Assembly (NCBI GenBank): GCA_029942065.1
Contig: JAPYTY010000018.1
Coordinates: forward strand, 3,734 to 15,699
Origin: Acidobacteriota bacterium
Lineage (GTDB): Bacteria; Acidobacteriota; UBA6911; RPQK01; JADFOI01
Direction of reading: 5' to 3'
Length of the DNA stretch: 11,966 nucleotides
The notes beneath the pieces were generated by a model. That model did not search any database, was not told the origin of the DNA, and saw nothing but the letters and a program-made list of their open reading frames with translations. Shown here in pieces: positions 6,272-11,966 of the stretch. The position numbers were made by a program, and so were the translations under genes. Within the stretch, counting starts at the first letter, position 1; each line of letters opens with the position of its first letter.

Positions 6272-7051
6272 ATGCCGCCCTTTATTGAACTCCGAAAGGT
6301 CACCAAGACCTACCCGACCCTGCAGCAGGAAACCCTGTTGGCTCTTCAAGACATTTCCTTCGAGGTGGGACAAGGTGAGTTCGTATCGGTGGTGGGCGCA
6401 AGTGGCTGCGGCAAAACCACTCTCCTGAAAATCGTGGCAGGACTGATTCCCTATGAAGGTGAGGTAAGGATTGGGGGTGAACCCGTCAAGGGGCCCCGGC
6501 AGGACATCGGGTTCGTCTTTCAGCAGCCGGTCTTGCTGCCCTGGCGAACCGTCCTTGAAAATGTCCTTTTGCCGATCGAGGTCATGGGGCTGGAGCGTTC
6601 CCACTATGAAAAACGGGCCAGAGACATCCTGCAGACGGTGGGTTTGGCGGAGTTTGTCGACAAGTACCCCTTCGAGCTTTCAGGCGGAATGCAGCAACGG
6701 GTCTCCATTACCCGGGCGCTGGTTTATGAGCCCGATGTGTTGCTCATGGACGAACCTTTTGGAGCCCTGGATGCCATGACCCGGGAGGCTCTGAATCTGG
6801 AACTGCTCCGGATCTGGAGGGAGAGTCAGAAAACGGTCCTGTTTGTCACCCACAGTATTTCCGAAGCGATTTTTCTCTCCGACAGGGTAGTGGCACTGAC
6901 GCCTCGGCCCGGTAAGATTGCGGACACCCTCACGGTGAACCTGCCTCGTCCCCGGCGTCTGGAAACGATCCAGACTCAGGAGTTCGGGCGGTTGGCGAAA
7001 CACATTCGCTCGTTGTTGGGTATCGGTGAAGAGGCCGGGGGAATAGAATGA
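6272..7051 (+). CDS. ABC transporter ATP-binding protein, nitrate/sulfonate/taurine type
   Basis: This 259-residue nucleotide-binding subunit would drive import at the inner membrane. All elements are intact: Walker A GASGCGKTT (42-50), Q-loop FQQPVLLPW (83-91), signature LSGGMQQR (136-143), Walker B VLLMDEP (156-162), D-loop GALD, and the switch His194 in VTHSISEA. The Q-loop and the FGALD/M-T-R segment are typical of the SsuB/TauB/NrtD group. I chose ATG 6272, where family homology begins. A longer GTG start at 6230 would translate repeat DNA. The only SD-like sequence, GGTGAG (6262-6267), belongs to the end of the preceding repeat element. The gene overlaps the permease by ATGA, a sign of translational coupling. 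Confidence 0.95.
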   Translation: MPPFIELRKVTKTYPTLQQETLLALQDISFEVGQGEFVSVVGASGCGKTTLLKIVAGLIPYEGEVRIGGEPVKGPRQDIGFVFQQPVLLPWRTVLENVLLPIEVMGLERSHYEKRARDILQTVGLAEFVDKYPFELSGGMQQRVSITRALVYEPDVLLMDEPFGALDAMTREALNLELLRIWRESQKTVLFVTHSISEAIFLSDRVVALTPRPGKIADTLTVNLPRPRRLETIQTQEFGRLAKHIRSLLGIGEEAGGIE

Positions 7052-7878
7052 AGGGCATGGCCAAGGGACCCGATCGATGGTGGGGCGGGTTGCTCAAGGC
7101 AGAGTGGCTATACAGCCTGGGCTTGTTTGTCATTCTGATGGGAGCCTGGGAACTGCTGGTGAGATACCTGGAGGTTCCCTTTTATCTAGTGCCGGCTCCC
7201 AGCGGTGTTCTGGTCGCACTCAAGGAAGGGTTCAGCGAAGGTCTGACCAGTCGTGTGGGATTTTATCTGCATACTTACTACACCCTGGGCGAGGCACTTG
7301 CAGGATTCGTCATCGGAAGCGGCTCGGGAATCATTCTGGGCACGCTTATCGCCCAGAGCCGATTTCTGGGAAAGGTGTTCGTGCCTTACCTGGTGGCCTT
7401 TCAGAGTCTTCCCAAGGTGGCGCTGGCACCTCTTCTGGTCGTCTGGTTCGGGGTTGGGATGACTTCCAAAATCGTTATTGTGGCCATGCTCACCTTTTTC
7501 CCGCTGCTGGTGAACTCCATAGCCGGATTCGAGTCGGTGGACCGCGATGTTCTGGAGATGATGCGGTCTTTGCGAGCGACCCGATGGCAGATGTTTGTGA
7601 AGGTGCGATTTCCCAGCGCGTTGCCCTTTATCTTTGCCGGCCTCAGTATGGCCATTGTCTACAGTTTGATCGGAGCTATTGTAGGTGAATTCATCGGCGG
7701 CCGTTACGGCCTGGGAATCATGATTACCCAGATGAGTTCCACCATGGACATGGAAGGCATTTTCTCCGTATTTGTTGTCCTTTCGCTCATTGGAATTGCT
7801 CTGTACCTCATTATGCGCAGCATCGAACGACGCGTCGTGTTCTGGACGTCCCGCAGCCGAGATGTGATTGGGCTTTGA
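7048..7878 (+). CDS. ABC transporter permease, SsuC/TauC type
   Basis: This 276-residue inner-membrane subunit has about six hydrophobic segments (roughly 20-38, 82-101, 113-134, 140-160, 192-213, 237-256). The binding-protein-dependent transport (EAA) loop lies at about 170-198 (EMMRSLRATRWQMF, then FPSALPFIFAG), which contacts the ATPase. FQSLPKVALAPLLVVWFG (about 118-135) is a typical conserved stretch of the nitrate/sulfonate/taurine importer family. The ATG overlaps the ATPase stop (ATGA). The partner binding protein is encoded downstream, after one intervening gene. The substrate cannot be inferred from the permease. Confidence 0.95.
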   Translation: MKGMAKGPDRWWGGLLKAEWLYSLGLFVILMGAWELLVRYLEVPFYLVPAPSGVLVALKEGFSEGLTSRVGFYLHTYYTLGEALAGFVIGSGSGIILGTLIAQSRFLGKVFVPYLVAFQSLPKVALAPLLVVWFGVGMTSKIVIVAMLTFFPLLVNSIAGFESVDRDVLEMMRSLRATRWQMFVKVRFPSALPFIFAGLSMAIVYSLIGAIVGEFIGGRYGLGIMITQMSSTMDMEGIFSVFVVLSLIGIALYLIMRSIERRVVFWTSRSRDVIGL

Positions 7879-7905
7879 GAGTTTCTACAAGAGAGGTGGG
7901 TTGGA

Positions 7906-9102
7906 ATGGTTAATCGGGTTCATTTTCCTTCGTTCAGCGATGAAGAGTACCAGAGCCGGTGGCAGAGAATCCGTGATGCCATGGAGGCTCGAGATCTGGA
8001 TTGCCTGGTTGTATATGGGGCTTACTGTTCCTTTGGAAGCGATCCCGGCGAGGTGAATCTGCGCTATGTCAGTAACTTCGTGGACCAGTTCCAGGCCTAT
8101 TGCGTATTTCCCAAAAAGGGAGAAGGAACGTTGATCACCAGCTTCAACGGGCACATCGCCACGGCCAAGGAGATTTCAGCAATCCAGGACATTCAATTTG
8201 GCGGTTTGAAACTGGATGAAAAGGTGGTCGAAATACTGCGCGAAAAGGGAATGGAGAAGAGCAAAATTGGAATCGTGGGCGTCAACTCAGCCCGACGGGT
8301 TTCCATACCTCATGAGCAGTACGAGCGCATTACCAGTTCTCTTCCCGGGGCGGAGTTCGAAATCACAACCGACCTGATTGAAAATCTTCGACTCCTCAAA
8401 TCCGCTGAAGAGATTGAGTTTCTTCGGCGTGGAGCCGAAATCACCGATCAGTCGCTGGATGCCTATGTGAAGGCCATTAAGAGGGGTGTCAGGAATGTCG
8501 ACCTTTATGATCAGGTCCTCATGTCCACCCATCGAGCCGGGGGGACTCTGTGTTTTACACTCCTGGGCTCCACTCCCATGGAAAATCCCAGTATGGCTTT
8601 TCCCGATGCCTACATGTCGGATCGCCCCATTCAAAAAGGCGACGTGATTATCAGCGAACACAGCTCAGGTTACGGGGGATACTCGGGACAGATTCTCCGA
8701 ACCGTGTTTGTCGGTAAGCCGACGAAACATTATGAAAAACTGTTTGAAATCGGGTTGGACGTGTACCAGAGAGTTCGATCCACCCTCAAGCCGGGCAGCA
8801 CGGAAAAGGAGGTTCAAGAGGGAGCCCAGCCGATTCTGGATGCCGAGCTGACCGTGAAGGCTCCGCTGCTTCACGGCTGGGGGAATTTTATTGAACCGCC
8901 GATTATGGGCGTCAAAGGGTCGGTGCACCCCATACAGAGTTATACCTTTCAAAAGGGACATACGATTGTCGTGGAGCCGAATCCCTCTACGCCTGATGGC
9001 ATGAGTGGAATTTTTCTGGGAGACCTGTGTTTGGTGACGGAGAAGGGAAGCGAAAGTCTCCACAGCTATCCACTGGACCCCATCGTGATCGATTCTTTTT
9101 AG
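7906..9102 (+). CDS. M24-fold (creatinase / aminopeptidase P-like) protein with degenerate metal site
   Basis: This 398-residue protein has the two-part M24 layout: an N-terminal creatinase-type domain (about 12-150) and a C-terminal pita-bread domain starting at LRLLKSAEEIEFLRRGAEIT (161-180). Metal-dependent members need Asp, Asp, His, Glu, Glu. By motif position these read Glu251 (ISEHSSGYGGYS), Gln262 (GQILRT for SDITRT), His323 (HGWG), Glu357 (VVEPNP) and Gly372 (FLGDLCLVTE). Three of five are changed, and no His appears in the stretch before GD (245-246) where one usually sits. Creatinase is a known metal-free member of this fold, so a non-peptidase hydrolase or lyase role is as likely as peptidase. 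AGAGGTGG (7892-7899) supports the start. Its place between permease and binding-protein genes suggests it acts on the imported compound. Confidence 0.88.
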   Translation: MVNRVHFPSFSDEEYQSRWQRIRDAMEARDLDCLVVYGAYCSFGSDPGEVNLRYVSNFVDQFQAYCVFPKKGEGTLITSFNGHIATAKEISAIQDIQFGGLKLDEKVVEILREKGMEKSKIGIVGVNSARRVSIPHEQYERITSSLPGAEFEITTDLIENLRLLKSAEEIEFLRRGAEITDQSLDAYVKAIKRGVRNVDLYDQVLMSTHRAGGTLCFTLLGSTPMENPSMAFPDAYMSDRPIQKGDVIISEHSSGYGGYSGQILRTVFVGKPTKHYEKLFEIGLDVYQRVRSTLKPGSTEKEVQEGAQPILDAELTVKAPLLHGWGNFIEPPIMGVKGSVHPIQSYTFQKGHTIVVEPNPSTPDGMSGIFLGDLCLVTEKGSESLHSYPLDPIVIDSF

Positions 9103-9110
9103 GAATGAAA

Positions 9111-10202
9111 ATGCGCAGATTTTGGAGCCGGCTGGGGTTGATCTGTGTCTTGGGTTTGAACCTCGGTTGTGCCCAGGAGAAACAGTCCGTTGAGAGCCCT
9201 CGAACCCTCTTGAGATGGGCCTTGGGCGCTGCTCAAATCGATCCTCTCCTGTCTCAGACCAGTGTGGCCAAGGAACTGGGCTACTTCGAGGAGGGAGGAA
9301 TTGAGGTGGAAGTCACTCCTTTGGGTGGAGGGGCCCGATCCGTGCCATTGGTCGCTTCCGGACAGGCTGAGATAGGCTATATCGGTGCGGAGCCGATGAT
9401 TTTCAATGCCGTCGAGCGTAAGGATGCGGGGATCGTACTGATCTTCAACCAGAACCGGGACCCCCTGTTTCGTTGGGTGGTCCTGCCCGAGAGTCCCATC
9501 CAGTCGATCCAGGACGTGCCGGGGAAGTCGGTGGGAACACTGAGTCTGGCATCTTCGGGAACTTTCTACGCCAAGGGAGAACTCATGAGCCTCGGGATTG
9601 ATCCGGAAGATGATGTCGAATTCGTGGCCTCTGGCACGGGGCCCAGTTCGGTGGCTTTACTGAACCGGGGGGACATTGATGTGCTGGTTCAGGCTGACAC
9701 CATCCTGGCTGCCATGGAACTCAACGGTGCGGTATTTCGCTACCTTCCTACCACCGAGTACACCGACGCTTACTTTCAAGGAGGGCTCTTCGTTCGGCGG
9801 GATTACCTGCGAACACATCGGAACGAGGTCTGCGCCTATGTACGGGGAATCTCCAAAGGAGTGGAATTTGTGCTGGAGAACCCTGAAGCTGCCATTTACA
9901 TTCATTGGAAAATCTATCCGGAATCCAAACCCCGGGGAATCAGTGAAGAAGAGGCTTTGAAGTTCTCTCTGGGTGTCTTGAAGTCCAGAATGGAAAAGTG
10001 GGATCCCAGTGACGAGGTAGTTCAGAAACATGGGGCTTACAGTTACGAGGAGTGGATGAAGATCGTCCAACAGATGGGACTCAGCGAGAGCGTCGACGAA
10101 GCAATGATCAGGGCGTTGTACAGCAACGAACTCGTCGATTGCGCCAATGATTTCGATAAGGAAGAAATTCGGAAACAGGCCAGAAACTACGTGGTGGAAT
10201 GA
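9111..10202 (+). CDS. ABC transporter substrate-binding lipoprotein, NMT1/SsuA-like
   Basis: This 363-residue protein begins with a basic and hydrophobic signal (MRRFWSRLGLICVLGLNLGC) and a lipoprotein-type Cys20; the residues before it (N-L-G) are a loose lipobox. The mature part has the NMT1/THI5/SsuA periplasmic fold pattern: LGAAQIDPLLSQTSVAKELGYFEEGGIEVEV, LVASGQAEIGYIGAEP, then VPGKSVGTLSLASSG and GDIDVLVQAD. Such proteins capture nitrate, alkanesulfonates, taurine, pyrimidine precursors or similar small compounds. Two ATGs compete. 9105 touches AGGA (9101-9104) with no spacing, while 9111 sits 6 nt after it, so I prefer 9111. The gene follows the M24 stop by a few bases and ends the importer operon. 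Confidence 0.93.
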   Translation: MRRFWSRLGLICVLGLNLGCAQEKQSVESPRTLLRWALGAAQIDPLLSQTSVAKELGYFEEGGIEVEVTPLGGGARSVPLVASGQAEIGYIGAEPMIFNAVERKDAGIVLIFNQNRDPLFRWVVLPESPIQSIQDVPGKSVGTLSLASSGTFYAKGELMSLGIDPEDDVEFVASGTGPSSVALLNRGDIDVLVQADTILAAMELNGAVFRYLPTTEYTDAYFQGGLFVRRDYLRTHRNEVCAYVRGISKGVEFVLENPEAAIYIHWKIYPESKPRGISEEEALKFSLGVLKSRMEKWDPSDEVVQKHGAYSYEEWMKIVQQMGLSESVDEAMIRALYSNELVDCANDFDKEEIRKQARNYVVE

Positions 10203-10261
10203 GCGGCCTCGCTCCGCTTGGCCGCGTTCCAGGTTCCAGGTTCCAGGTTCCACGTTTCACG
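10203..10261 (+). repeat. Hairpin plus heptad repeat, copy 3, directly behind the binding-protein stop codon
   Basis: Immediately after the TGA (10200-10202), GCGGCC (10203-10208) and GGCCGC (10220-10225) form a 6-bp GC stem with an 11-nt loop. Five 7-bp units follow: TTCCAGG three times, TTCCACG and TTTCACG (10227-10261). This is the same order and orientation relative to the stop codon as behind the CocE-type gene. No T-run follows. Confidence 0.78.
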
Positions 10262-10296
10262 AAGAGAAGAACGGAACCTCGTGCCGATTCCGGAGG

Positions 10297-10320
10297 GCGG
10301 CTCATACGTGTGGCCGCTAC
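10297..10320. repeat. REP-like hairpin, GGCCGCTAC type, copy A
   Basis: GCGGC (10297-10301) pairs with GCCGC (10313-10317), followed by TAC. Reverse-complemented, it reads GTAGCGGCC at its edge, the same edge as the element at 10427-10449, so the two are an inverted pair about 110 bp apart. Confidence 0.55.
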
Positions 10321-10426
10321 AAAACCGAGCCATCGGCCTGAAGGGCGGACGGCCCAGGTTGTCTCAAATCCTAAAACATCTAGGTCATCACAGATGGGCG
10401 TCTTTCGATCAGGTGGCAAGCCCAGT

Positions 10427-10449
10427 GTAGCGGCCGCTCTGTGAGCGGC
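10427..10449. repeat. REP-like hairpin, GTAGCGGCC type, copy B
   Basis: GTAGCG leads into a perfect 7-bp stem, GCCGCTC (10433-10439), loop TGT, GAGCGGC (10443-10449). The GTAG edge and internal hairpin recall the GTAGGGGCGCAC palindrome at 273-295, which points to related REP-type elements in both gaps. Confidence 0.6.
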
Positions 10450-10574
10450 TTTCCGGATTCGGTGCCCTGAGGTGCCTCCCACACTCCGGACACACTCTAT
10501 CCGAATTAACTGGGTTTTGGGACGGCCTGGGCCGTGCGCCCCTATTGGTGTGACTGAAATTGGAGGGAAAAGAA

Positions 10575-10595
10575 AAAGAAGAAATTATCTTCTTT
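10575..10595 (-). terminator. Possible terminator of the YfhO-type gene
   Basis: On the minus strand, AAAGAAGA, a 5-nt loop and TCTTCTTT form a perfect 8-bp stem followed by a T-rich stretch (TTCTTTT). It lies about 55 nt behind the YfhO stop codon. The stem has only two G-C pairs, so it is weak as a Rho-independent terminator. Confidence 0.3.
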
Positions 10596-10684
10596 GTGTC
10601 TTTTTGTGTCTCTGTGGTGAAATCCATTTCTGTGCCTTGGTGGTGAATGGCTACAGCCCTCTTCGCCAGCATCTCACCACAAAG
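10593..10684. repeat. CACCACAAAGGCAC-type element, copy 2, overlapping the end of a coding region
   Basis: Two units in one direction, TTTGTGTC...CTGTGGTGA (10593-10620) and CTGTGCCTTGGTGGTGA (10630-10646), are followed by a unit in the other direction, TCACCACAAAG (10674-10684). The middle unit is nearly identical to 6250-6266 of copy 1. The right unit lies inside the last codons of the YfhO-type gene (F-F-V-V-R). Confidence 0.7.
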
Positions 10685-11966
10685 AACAACGAAACAGACA
10701 GCGTCAGCAGGCTGCACAGGAATCCCCACCACAGTGTGGGGGGCTGATAAAGAAAGCGGACTTCACTGTTGCCGGCAGGAACCGGAACACCTCGCGCGTA
10801 AAGATTGGTCCGGAAAATGGGGGCCTTTTCGCCATTGACCCAGGCCTGCCAACCCGAATCATAGGTGTCGTTGAGGATCAGCAGGCCGCCGGGAGAGGAG
10901 AGCTGTTCCACCTGTAAAACCACACGGGTCGTTTCGTCCTGAACAAAGCGTACGACAGCGGGTTCTTCTCCCCCCGGCTCCGGGGCCTGAGATCTCTGCA
11001 TGAGTAGGCCCAAGGGTTCAAGGTCCCCAGCGTCGTGAACCAGCCCCTGATGATGAGGGTCAAAGTTCGGAGCGAACAGCTTTTCCAGGGTCGTCTCCTG
11101 ATCCATCACACCTAGAACTGACTGCACAACAAGAGCTCGGGGAAGCGCTGTCGGCCGCTGAAGGAAGGCCATTTGGGCGTACTCCGTTTCCCATCGGCTG
11201 GCCGGGAGCTCAGGGATGACGCCGGGAATATCCTGTCTTCGGCGTGCCAAGGCCAGTTGGGTCCCCGAAGTCGCGATCCAGCCTGCGGCGAATAGATCTA
11301 CTGCGCGCGCGACCTGACCTCTTTCGATGGCCATCTTCCAAAGACGCTCGACTCTGGAGTAGCGAAAAGTAGTGATCCCGGATACCCGCCTCAGTTCGGC
11401 TCGTGAGGCCGCGTTGCCCAGCATGGTGTGTAAGTTCCAGGCAATCAATCGCGTGCGTATCTCTTGATTTTCGCGCTGCTCGAGATCCCCCTCGACAGGG
11501 TCTGCGTTCAGGCCGCTCATCAGGCCATTGGTCGGCAGGCGCAGTACACGATCCTGAGAGGTGAAACCCTCGACATGCACTGTTGGATTCAAGGCCGTTT
11601 CGGTGTGATAAGCCTGATCCTCAACCAGACGGTTGGAGAGAAAGGGACTCATGGCGAGCATCAGCTCGATCACCATGACTGTTGCCAATCCGACTACCCA
11701 GAATCGGTGCCCCAGACGTAGTGAAGAGAGTCCACAGGCTGCCAGAATGGAGACTCCGCAGGCGAAAAGGCCCAGCCATTTCTGGGGGAAACGAAATATC
11801 TCCAGGCCCGGTAAAACGTAGCTGAGGGGTTCCAGTAAAGGGAAGTGTCCTCCCAGCGCCAGGAAAAAGGCCGTCAACGTGGTAACGCCAAAAAAGAGTG
11901 TGAGGCGGCGTAATCGGTTGTCTTGACGAAAGCACCCGATGATTCCGGCAATAGCCAGGGCAAAGG
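10651..11966 (-). CDS. YfhO-type multi-spanning membrane protein, C-terminal part (partial)
   Basis: The frame is open to the right edge, so the true start lies outside the window; 437 residues plus the stop are visible. The visible N-terminal part has membrane segments (for example IAGIIGC, then TLFFGVTTLTAFFLALG) and LEIFRFPQKWLGLFACGV, a segment typical of YfhO-family proteins. A long extracytoplasmic region follows, ending in LLILNDTYDSGWQAWVNGE and VPVPAGNSEVRFLYQPP, the hallmark C-terminal beta domain. A last membrane segment (LWWGFLCSLLTLSVSLFFVV) and a basic tail finish it. Family members are linked to glycosylation of cell-surface polymers such as lipoteichoic acid in Bacillus and related bacteria. 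Role here is unproven. Its final residues are encoded by a copy of an interspersed repeat, which suggests the original C-terminus was replaced or extended. Confidence 0.88.
   Translation of the reverse strand, partial: FALAIAGIIGCFRQDNRLRRLTLFFGVTTLTAFFLALGGHFPLLEPLSYVLPGLEIFRFPQKWLGLFACGVSILAACGLSSLRLGHRFWVVGLATVMVIELMLAMSPFLSNRLVEDQAYHTETALNPTVHVEGFTSQDRVLRLPTNGLMSGLNADPVEGDLEQRENQEIRTRLIAWNLHTMLGNAASRAELRRVSGITTFRYSRVERLWKMAIERGQVARAVDLFAAGWIATSGTQLALARRRQDIPGVIPELPASRWETEYAQMAFLQRPTALPRALVVQSVLGVMDQETTLEKLFAPNFDPHHQGLVHDAGDLEPLGLLMQRSQAPEPGGEEPAVVRFVQDETTRVVLQVEQLSSPGGLLILNDTYDSGWQAWVNGEKAPIFRTNLYARGVPVPAGNSEVRFLYQPPTLWWGFLCSLLTLSVSLFFVVRCWRRGL

Larger units (their letters stand above)
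10203..10650. other. Convergent intergenic region, repeats only
   Basis: I see no gene in these 448 bases. They separate two convergent genes and hold the heptad element (10203-10261), an inverted pair of REP-like hairpins (10297-10317 and 10427-10449), a short inverted repeat ACGGCC-TG-GGCCGT (10522-10535), an AT-rich hairpin (10575-10595), and most of the second CACCACAAAGGCAC-type element (from 10593). Confidence 0.7.

Noticed and set aside
5927..6604. Minus-strand 225-codon frame across SDR, repeat and ABC gene.
   Set aside because: It covers the ends of two clear plus-strand genes and its middle is translated repeat.

Overview
The window looks like a chromosomal stretch of a moderately GC-rich, Gram-negative bacterium. 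The substrate-binding protein carries a lipoprotein-type signal, two other products carry N-terminal export or anchor segments, and SD-type ribosome binding sites are used. The mix of CocE-type hydrolase, DUF2911 protein, ADP-forming acyl-CoA synthetase-like protein, CoxL-like molybdoenzyme and many short palindromic repeats fits an environmental lineage such as Acidobacteriota. That placement is a guess; nothing here fixes the taxonomy. No rRNA, tRNA, CRISPR array, transposase, integrase or phage gene is visible.

Layout. Minus strand, read right to left from 5166: an SDR oxidoreductase (5166-4420), an ADP-forming acyl-CoA synthetase alpha-like protein (4340-2928), then from its own promoter a small exported DUF2911 protein (2806-2288) and a CocE/NonD-type serine hydrolase (2271-517). 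After a 416-bp repeat-filled gap comes the first 33 codons of a CoxL-like molybdopterin subunit, running off the left edge (100-1). Plus strand, starting from a shared divergent control region (5167-5356): a second SDR (5357-6112), a 159-bp repeat element, then a tight uptake operon of ABC ATPase (6272-7051), permease (7048-7878), M24/creatinase-fold protein (7906-9102) and NMT1/SsuA-type substrate-binding lipoprotein (9111-10202). A second repeat-filled gap (10203-10650) separates this from a convergent YfhO-type membrane protein cut by the right edge.

How it may work together (inference). The ABC system resembles the nitrate/sulfonate/taurine/pyrimidine-precursor importers. With two SDRs, a hydrolase, a creatinase-fold enzyme, an acyl-CoA synthetase-like protein and a molybdenum hydroxylase around it, the locus reads as uptake and catabolism of a small organic compound, possibly nitrogenous. 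The substrate cannot be read from the sequence.

The most unusual material is (1) an M24-fold protein inside the transporter operon that has lost at least three of the five metal ligands, and (2) a layered set of intergenic repeats. One repeat family is a GC hairpin followed by 7-bp TTCCAGG-type repeats; two of its three copies sit directly behind a stop codon. A second family is a CACCACAAAGGCAC element that fills one operon gap exactly, supplies the SD-like sequence of the ABC ATPase gene, and supplies the last codons of the YfhO gene.
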